Source: Amoebidium appalachense
Taxonomy: Eukaryota; Ichthyosporea
DNA length: 64,000 bases
Direction: 5' to 3'
Assembly (NCBI GenBank): GCA_963693365.1
Contig: CAVNZM010000009.1
Span: 8,556,001 to 8,620,000 of the forward strand
Below the pieces are notes generated by a model that was not told where the DNA came from, searched no databases, and was given only the letters and a program-made list of their open reading frames with translations. The number at the start of each line of letters is the position of its first letter. Positions within the stretch are counted from its first letter, which is position 1. This document shows, in pieces, positions 55,878 to 64,000 of this stretch. Both the position numbers and the translations under genes were made by a program.

Positions 55878-58800
55878 TCAGTCACGAAGACTGAGTGAAT
55901 CACGGTGCTGCTCGTGGGAGGGCCCGGGCAGGGGCTTGGTGAAGATGTCAGCCACGTTGTCTTTGCTGGACACGTAGGTGACGACCACATCCCCACTCTT
56001 GATGTAGTCCTTCGTGTTGTGGTAACGGACTGCAATGTGTTTGGTCCGGTGCTTGATGCTGTTGGTGTGCAGGAGGGCAATGGTGGACTGGTTGTCACAG
56101 TAGACGGGGGTGGGGTCGGTCATCGGGTAGCCGAGTTCACGGAGGAGATCACGGTGCCAGATGACGTTTTGAACAGCAGCATTGATGGCCAGAAGCTCAG
56201 CCTCGGTGGTGGATGTTGCCGTGATGGACTGCAGCTTCGAATACCATGTGATGGGTATGCCCTTGAAGAAGATGACGTATCCGGTGGTTGAACGACGGGT
56301 GTTGGGGCAGTTGGCAAAGTCAGCATCAGAATAACACTCCAGCAAGGGGGTGTTGTCGTCGGAAGCAGACTTGTCGTAGTGAAGGCCGAGGTTGGAAGTG
56401 CCGATGAGGTACCGAACTACACGGAGTAGACATTCCCATGCAAGTTTGGTGGGGTTGGCACTGAATCTACCGAGGTAGCCGATGGCAAAGGAGATGTCGG
56501 GCCGGGAACAACGAGCAACCCACAAAAGACGGCCGAGTAGTTCACGGTAGGGAACCTTGATGGGTGGTGAGTCGTTCTCGTTGATGGTGATGACGGTGCC
56601 GACGGGAATGGGAGTAGCCTTGGGGTGAGCATCGTTGAGGTTGAAGTCTCTGACGATGTCGTTGATGTAGGATTGCTGAAGCAGCTTGAGGTGACCGGGG
56701 GTGTGGATGAGCTGGGTGCCAAGGAAGATGTCGGGAAGGTCAACCTTGCAGAGAGCTGACTTCATGATGTGGTCTACTAGATCCTTGGTGTGGGAGGAGT
56801 TGGCCGTGCAGATGATGATGACGTCGTCCACATAGTTGCCAGTGAGGATGATGTCACCGTTGGGGAAGGTCTTGATGTAGACACATGGATCTGAACGGAG
56901 ACGTTCGAGACCGTGAGCAAGGAGGACCTTGTCGAAGTACTCATACCAGGCCAGTGATGCTTGCTTGAGCCCGTAGAGTGCCTTCTTAAGTTTCCAGACC
57001 TTGTGTTCGTTGCCGGGGGTGATGAAGCCAGGTGGTGGCTCAATGTAGATGTCTTCTTGAAGAGGACTGTTGAGGAAGGCAGTTGAGACGTCGAGTTGAT
57101 GAATCTCATGGTTGCCGTCCACACCGATGGCAAGGAGGGCACGGACGGAGGAGGACATCACCACGGGGGAAGAGGTGTCACCGTAGTCAACACCGTAGAC
57201 TTGAGTGAAGCCCTTTGCAACACCACGAGCTTTGATCTTGGTGTCACCGGCTGAGTTGAGGACTTTCTCAGTCACAATCCACTTGAACTTGATGATGTTG
57301 GCACCAGGGGGGGGATCAACAATGGTGAAGACATCCTTGGTGATGAAGGCTTAGTACTCGGAGGTGAGGGCAGCTATGACGGCATCACCGTTGGGACCGT
57401 TGCAAAGCTTTTGAATGCCCTTGGGGAGCTGGTCAATGTTGATGGTCGGTGCTACGATGCTGACCAGTGCCGTTGGAGTCTTGGTGAGACGTGTAGACCG
57501 ACGAAGGTTGGGCTTGGGGGGGTCCTTGAGGGGGGTGGTGGCCGGGTAGGTGGTGGAGGCCGGGATAGGGGCATGGAAGCCAGGAATAGGACCGGTGGTG
57601 AGGGGGGCATCGGTGTCCACAGGGCTGCTCGTGGCCGAGTGGAAGGTGGGGGACCCAGGACGAACCGGAGTCATGTAGCCGGGTTGATGCACAGCAACGG
57701 GGGGGGCCGGCAGCAAGGGTTGTTGGCCAGTGGGGGGGGGGCTCGGGGGAGGCACGGGTTCAACCGGGGCTGGTTGGTTGTGCCAGGACGGTTGGGAGAT
57801 GACCACAGACGGAGTTTCATCGTCGTCGTCGGAGGGGGGGTCCAATGTCGGCAGATCGGGTTTGGGGGGAACGGAGACCTGATTGGTGCTGCCCGTGAAT
57901 TTCGACTCGTCGAAGATCACATCACGGCAGATCTTGATTTGGTTGCTGGCATGGTCGAGGATCTTGTGTGCCTTGGAGGGTAGGTCCCAGCCGACGTAGG
58001 TGCCGACTCTGACGGTTGATGCCAGCTTGTTCCTCTTTGACCGGGGAACATGCACATAGGCAGGGGAGCCGAACACGTGGAGCTGGGAGACGTCGGGTTT
58101 GAAGCCGTGGAAAGCCTCGAAGGGAGTGTTGCCGTTGGCAGCAGATGACGGTGTGACGTTGATGATGTAGCTTGTATGCTTGAGAGCAGCAACCCACAAC
58201 TTGGGAGAGAGAGGTTGGTCCTTGTCGGCATGGAGGAAGCAACGGACTGTCTCTTGCAGTTCTCTCATCTTCCGTTCAACAACACCATTGTGTTGTGGTG
58301 TGTCGACGGGGGCAAACTCCATGATGATGCCTTTCTGCTTGCAGTAGGCCTCGGTGTCCTTGGAGGTGAACTCAGAGCCGGAGTCAAACCGAAGATGGGT
58401 GACGATCTCAGGTGTCTGACGTTCGATGGTTTCAACGAGAGACTGAATGTGGCTGAGGGTTTCACCACGGTTGTAAAGGGGGAACACGGTGGTGTAACCG
58501 GTGGCATCACAAACACACACCAGAGCAACCTTGTAGCCTCCGTAGGAAGCACAGGGAGCTTCGAAGAAGTCCAGGTGCCACTTAGCACCGGGAATGGTGA
58601 ACTTGGAACGGGTGCCGGGAAAGGGGGCCTTGGTGGTCTTGCCAGACATGCAGCCGAAGCAGTCACTGTTGTCGGGTGACTTGAAGGAGGGGGCATGCCG
58701 ATGACAAGCTCATCCTTGGCCATCCTGGTGACGGTGGAGAGGGCACGGTGGCCGAGACGGTTGTGCCAAAGGGTGAGGTCGTCGGGTGGTTGAGTCCTTG

Positions 58801-60241
58801 CTGTGTAGGCTTGGACCCCCGGGTGTTTAGGAGTCTCAATCACATAGTCAGTGATGTAGTAGAGACCGTCGAGGGGGGTGAGATCTGTAATAATGTCACC
58901 ATTACGGCTGTAGAGGAACGACGGGTGGTTGTCTGTATCGTCACAATGACCTAGGAGGCCGGCAGCTGATGCCATGGAGGTAGACACGAGGAAAGACGGT
59001 GCCTCGGGTACGTAGTAAGCATTGATGCTGCACGGTGTTGGGTGGCCGTTGTAGTGCAGTGTTATGTTGATGATGCCACGTTGTTTGGCATTGACTGTGC
59101 CGAGGCCGTGAATGGGGGTGGGAGGACACGGGGTAAGGGAGGAGAAATACTCCTTGATGGGGCAGATGTGTGCATTACAAGCACTGTCCCAGACGGGGTC
59201 GTTACTGTCAGGTGTGCCGGTGGAGGAGATGAGTGCAAATTTCACACTCTTGTCACCTTTCTCCTGCTTGGCACGACGAGCAACTGTGCAGCCAGGCTCC
59301 GGGCATGCTGTGATGTGGTGGGGCTCATGGCAGTAGGAACACTTCACACTGTTGGTGTTGTGCTGTCGGTTACGGTTGTCCCTGTTACCACGGTGGTAAG
59401 GGGAAGTTGAACGGGGGCCGGGTGACTTGGAGGGAGGACGAGGATCACGGGAACGGGACGGGGAACGGTGAGGTGTATGCTCACGTCGAGGAATACGGTT
59501 ACGGAGGTCACCGGGGGGAAGCACTCTGCTCTGGAGTGCACGGAGGGGACGGTTGTTGACGGTTGCACCTGTGCCTGCGTCGATGAGGCCGGCACGGATT
59601 TCAGCTCCTCGGATGTCACTGATGAGCATGTTGAAGGACGGGTAGGCCTTGTTGTTCATCCAGTAGTCGGAGCAGAGACGTTCAATGTCGGGGCAGACCA
59701 GGGCTGTGTTCTTCCGGATGTGGAGGAAGAACTTACGTACGACATCCTTGTGCTGGACGGGTTCGTCGAGGCAGGCAAGTGTCGTAGCCAGACGTTGGAG
59801 ACGGGTGAGGTATGCTGTGACGTTGGGGTAGTCTCGTAGTTCAAGCTCCTCGAAGGTGACTTGAATCTGGGTGACTCGGGCCTCCTTCTCTGCTACATAC
59901 GCCATACGTAGGTTGTGGAAGACTTCACCACCGTGGACACCGTCTTGCATCCGGCCGGAGTCGTAGAGCTCGGTCGGGTGGACGGACTGGTTGAGGATCT
60001 GGTCGAGGACGTCGGAAGCTTTCTTGTAGGAGTCCTTGGTGGTGTAGCCTAGCCACTGGTTGGCTTCAGCGCCGTCAACCCACTGTGGCCTCTTGATAGC
60101 GTCAACGAATTTCTCGGCAATGGTGGTTCTAATGAACCGGTGAATGAGTGGCTCCCACTCGAAATAATTAAGACGTTTCTCGTCTCGTTTCTCGGACGGA
60201 TTCCATATTGGAAGGTTGATATACGACGGTTTGTCAGTCAT
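55878..60241 (-). pseudogene. gag-pol: C2 gag-pol polyprotein with a frameshift and a stop codon
   Basis: Same domain order as C1. Gag and protease read from 60241. At 58689-58693 a G-run of five (six in C1) shifts the frame inside the integrase zinc region. Integrase core to RT start reads in 58649-57351. A TGG-to-TAG change (plus strand) near 57352 creates a stop in EYQAF. RT and RNase H (QLDVSTAFLN, YVDDV, CDNQST) continue to 55878. C1 and C3 lack the stop. Unlike in C1, the linker G-runs keep the frame open here. As read the copy is dead, and very young by its LTRs. Confidence 0.9.
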
Positions 60242-60317
60242 GATTGAAGCAGTAAGACTGAGAGATTTTCGCGGTTGTAGCGAGATTGTGTGTTAGCGTG
60301 CAAAGGGGCCGTAAACC

Positions 60318-60771
60318 TGTTATTTTGTGTGGGTAAACGGAGAAGCAGAGAGCACAGACGGGTGTTATGTAAAACACAACACAAAGACACACGGGAAAAA
60401 CACAACCGGAGAGGAGGAACGATTTCTGGAACCATAGGAAGTGAATACGACTGCTTGTGATTTATTTCAAGATGAGGTCCCTTTTATACTTGGGAATGTG
60501 AAACGATAAACCAAACAAAAGGACGAAAACTATGAGTGTAAAATATATCGATTAAAATGTCTGTCGACACATAGAATATAAAACTCAATCCTCTAATGAA
60601 AGAAACTTCTAATAAAAGCACGGAAACATTTAACAAAATGAAACCACTTATGTAACTATTAATTCATAACATATATTTATACATGTTCTTATCATAACAC
60701 GTCTAAATATAATTATTCCTAAATGAAGAACCCCCCCCCCCCTAAAACCCCACCCCCCCCCCCCCACACAC

Positions 60772-60819
<48 letters not shown>

Positions 60820-60903
60820 CACACACCGCCCACACAGCCCCACACACACACCCCCCACACACACAGCACATCCACCAGCCCACACGCACACACCCTCCCT
60901 CAT

Positions 60904-60949
<46 letters not shown>

Positions 60950-61478
60950 ACTACACCATATACAACAACACACATTCACTTATCCAGCTACCCCCCCCCC
61001 CCCCCCCCCCCCCCCCCCAAGAACTCTCCGCGTCCCTAGGGGGACACCAAAAGGCCCGGCGCCCAAACAAAGGGAAAAGAAAAGTTTAGCGTTTATGAAA
61101 CTTATGTAACTATTAATTCATAAATATATTTATACATGTTCTTATCATGACACGTCTAAATATAATTATTCCTAATAGTTGAAGAACATAGCACAATGCT
61201 ACGTCGTGGGAAAGGAATGAGAAAGGAATGTATGTTACTATATTTGGGAAAATACAAACGAGATATGATTGGATGACATATATAGATTTTGACGCAAACG
61301 ACAATACGTGTGCGCGAGCTAAGTATGTCGATACGTACACAGATCTAAGATGTCGTGTACACGGAAACGGAAAAGAAAGAAAGAAATGAAGAAAGGAAAA
61401 GGAAACAAACTACAACAACTAATAAATAAATACCAAACTCAACTTCTAAGTCTTGCTGAGAATTAAGTGAAGATGACA
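60318..61478 (-). repeat. LTR shared by C2 (as 5' LTR) and C3 (as 3' LTR), split by a C-rich patch
   Basis: 60318-60720 equals 54651-55053; 61098-61478 equals about 54978-55358. The 75 bp 60646-60720 are repeated at about 61098-61172. A single LTR therefore links the two internal regions. Confidence 0.8.
60721..61097. repeat. Poly-C/(CA) low-complexity patch inside the shared LTR
   Basis: C-runs of 10-45 bases with CACACA and short unique pieces (CTACACCATATACAAC). It is flanked by a 75-bp direct duplication of LTR sequence. No coding. Confidence 0.9.
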
Positions 61479-61959
61479 TCCCCACTCAAGGGTTGGAAGT
61501 TGGGTTCTCGTGAAGTTTGTTGATGTGACTGTTGATGTTAAGACTTTCACACATGTAGAAGTAGGTGCCGTGAAGTCACAGTCAAGTTTCCCCACTCGAG
61601 AAGACAATGGAGAAGACTTGAAGGTGCAAGCCGGGGAAGAAAACCAAAACGGAAGAAGCACACAACGACGGTTGCCTCTGAAGACTCGGAAGATGACGGT
61701 AGCCAATGACGTGATATATAAATATATATAGAAGAAACAACTAGTGTATGTGTGACGTGTTGGTGGCTAATGATAAATACATTATATATATGGTGGTATA
61801 TAAATAAACGACGGATGGTGGAGAAGAAATCCCCACTGAAGATGCACACACTGAAGATCGATGAAGACAGCAGTAGACTTTCGTTGGGAGGTGTCTCTAC
61901 ACGGTGATGTGTAGACCACTGGCCAGGGCCCCAACCTACTTGAAGACCACTGTAGATGA

Positions 61960-62008
<49 letters not shown>

Positions 62009-64000
62009 CTCAGTCACGAAGACTGAGTGAATCACGGTGCTGCTCGTGGGACTGAGGGCCCGGGCAGGGGCTTGGTGAAGATGTCAGCCACGTTGTCTTT
62101 GCTGGACACGTAGGTGACGACCACATCCCCACTCTTGATGTAGTCCTTCGTGTTGTGGTAACGGACTGCAATGTGTTTGGTCCGGTGCTTGATGCTGTTG
62201 GTGTGCAGGAGGGCAATGGTGGACTGGTTGTCACAGTAGACGGGGGTGGGGTCGGTCATCGGGTAGCCGAGTTCACGGAGGAGATCACGGTGCCAGATGA
62301 CGTTTTGAACAGCAGCATTGATGGCCAGAAGCTCAGCCTCGGTGGTGGATGTTGCCGTGATGGACTGCAGCTTCGAATACCATGTGATGGGTATGCCCTT
62401 GAAGAAGATGACGTATCCGGTGGTTGAACGACGGGTGTTGGGGCAGTTGGCAAAGTCAGCATCAGAATAACACTCCAGCAAGGGGGTGTTGTCGTCGGAA
62501 GCAGACTTGTCGTAGTGAAGGCCGAGGTTGGAAGTGCCGATGAGGTACCGAACTACACGGAGTAGACATTCCCATGCAAGTTTGGTGGGGTTGGCACTGA
62601 ATCTACCGAGGTAGCCGATGGCAAAGGAGATGTCGGGCCGGGAACAACGAGCAACCCACAAAAGACGGCCGAGTAGTTCACGGTAGGGAACCTTGATGGG
62701 TGGTGAGTCGTTCTCGTTGATGGTGATGACGGTGCCGACGGGAATGGGAGTAGCCTTGGGGTGAGCATCGTTGAGGTTGAAGTCTCTGACGATGTCGTTG
62801 ATGTAGGATTGCTGAAGCAGCTTGAGGTGACCGGGGGTGTGGATGAGCTGGGTGCCAAGGAAGATGTCGGGAAGGTCAACCTTGCAGAGAGCTGACTTCA
62901 TGATGTGGTCTACTAGATCCTTGGTGTGGGAGGAGTTGGCCGTGCAGATGATGATGACGTCGTCCACATAGTTGCCAGTGAGGATGATGTCACCGTTGGG
63001 GAAGGTCTTGATGTAGACACATGGATCTGAACGGAGACGTTCGAGACCGTGAGCAAGGAGGACCTTGTCGAAGTACTCATACCAGGCCAGTGATGCTTGC
63101 TTGAGCCCGTAGAGTGCCTTCTTAAGTTTCCAGACCTTGTGTTCGTTGCCGGGGGTGATGAAGCCAGGTGGTGGCTCAATGTAGATGTCTTCTTGAAGAG
63201 GACTGTTGAGGAAGGCAGTTGAGACGTCGAGTTGATGAATCTCATGGTTGCCGTCCACACCGATGGCAAGGAGGGCACGGACGGAGGAGGACATCACCAC
63301 GGGGGAAGAGGTGTCACCGTAGTCAACACCGTAGACTTGAGTGAAGCCCTTTGCAACACCACGAGCTTTGATCTTGGTGTCACCGGCTGAGTTGAGGACT
63401 TTCTCAGTCACAATCCACTTGAACTTGATGATGTTGGCACCAGGGGGGGGATCAACAATGGTGAAGACATCCTTGGTGATGAAGGCTTGGTACTCGGAGG
63501 TGAGGGCAGCTATGACGGCATCACCGTTGGGACCGTTGCAAAGCTTTTGAATGCCCTTGGGGAGCTGGTCAATGTTGATGGTCGGTGCTACGATGCTGAC
63601 CAGTGCCGTTGGAGTCTTGGTGAGACGTGTAGACCGACGAAGGTTGGGCTTGGGGGGGTCCTTGAGGGGGGTGGTGGCCGGGTAGGTGGTGGAGGCCGGG
63701 ATAGGGGCATGGAAGCCAGGAATAGGACCGGTGGTGAGGGGGGCATCGGTGTCCACAGGGCTGCTCGTGGCCGAGTGGAAGGTGGGGGACCCAGGACGAA
63801 CCGGAGTCATGTAGCCGGGTTGATGCACAGCAACGGGGGGGGCCGGCAGCAAGGGTTGTTGGCCAGTGGGGGGGGGGGCTCGGGGGAGGCACGGGTTCAA
63901 CCGGGGCTGGTTGGTTGTGCCAGGACGGTTGGGAGATGACCACAGACGGAGTTTCATCGTCGTCGTCGGAGGGGGGGTCCAATGTCGGCAGATCGGGTTT
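61479..64000 (-). mobile_element. C3: copia-type retrotransposon, internal region running off the window
   Basis: PPT at 61479-61489, 3' non-coding to 62031 (same deletion as C2), then pol. It is nearly identical to C2 but without the stop at 57352. The 5' part lies beyond 64000. Confidence 0.88.
62032..64000 (-). pseudogene. gag-pol: C3 pol, partial and frameshifted
   Basis: It contains the proline-rich linker, RT (QLDVSTAFLN, YVDDV) and RNase H (YSDADFAN, CDNQST). The linker frame breaks at a G-run of 11 (63868-63878; 10 in C2), as in C1. A 4-bp insertion (CTGA) near 62054 replaces the last residues after KPLPGPS. The upstream frame 63982-63569 shows the native linker reading. Gag and integrase are outside the window. 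Confidence 0.88.

Larger units (their letters stand above)
54651..61478 (-). mobile_element. C2: copia-type retrotransposon, 5' LTR shared with C3
   Basis: 3' LTR 54651-55358, PPT 55359-55369, non-coding 55370-55877, gag-pol 60241-55878, 5' LTR starting at 60318. The 5' LTR is interrupted at 60721 by a C-rich patch, resumes at 61098, and ends at 61478, where the internal part of C3 begins. It is inserted in D3 gag; the 5 bases before it are CTCTG. The hairpin array seen in CA and C1 is deleted. Confidence 0.85.

Overview
This is a repeat-dominated eukaryotic nuclear window. The host-type genes have GT-AG introns, promoters look like CCAAT plus TATA boxes, and there are long (CA)n, (CT)n, poly-C and poly-G tracts. 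Most recognisable coding capacity belongs to retrotransposons. I cannot name the lineage; an intron-bearing protist, an alga or an early-diverging opisthokont relative would all fit.

Layout. 1-1.5 kb: 3' end of a Ty1/copia-type element (+ strand) with a striking array of RNA-type hairpins. 1.7-7.2 kb: a complete tyrosine-recombinase retrotransposon (D1, - strand) with split direct repeats. 7.2-13.4 kb: a nearly complete copia element (C1, - strand). 13.4-14.9 kb: a D-family fragment and a broken C2H2 zinc-finger locus. 15-22 kb: accessory DNA with two tRNA-like Pol III heads, a CCAAT/TATA promoter, several short-word islands, long low-complexity patches and a strongly degraded, GC-enriched D-family copy. 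22.2-27.7 kb: a second complete split-repeat element (D2, + strand), inverted relative to D1. 28.2-32.0 kb: a four-exon C2H2 zinc-finger gene (-). 36.6-37.4 kb: a two-exon PRELI/MSF1-domain gene (-). 38.4-40.3 kb: a 386-bp fold-back palindrome, a G-rich minisatellite and a 93-bp tandem array. 40.4-41.3 kb: a candidate gene for a Lys/Thr/Pro/Ala-repeat protein. 41.3-42.7 kb: an island packed with the palindrome GGATATCC. 43.4-46.6 kb: exons of a Plavaka-like DNA transposase separated by (CA)n tracts. Its 3' part lies in one arm of a large inverted repeat (45.3-46.1 / 47.8-48.7 kb). 49.2-52.7 kb: a tentative four-exon acidic coiled-coil gene. 53.4-54.65 kb: a third D-family copy (D3), cut in gag by copia DNA. 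54.65-64 kb: two copia copies (C2, C3) in tandem sharing one LTR.

How it fits together. The two retroelement families are nested in one another: copia lies in D3 gag and in a D-family fragment, and D1 probably lies in a copia LTR. Every copia pol copy is broken, largely by length changes in C/G homopolymers. D2 keeps intact gag, RT/RNase H core and recombinase. The only confidently functional host genes are the C2H2 zinc-finger gene and the PRELI gene; both splice models keep phase across every exon junction.
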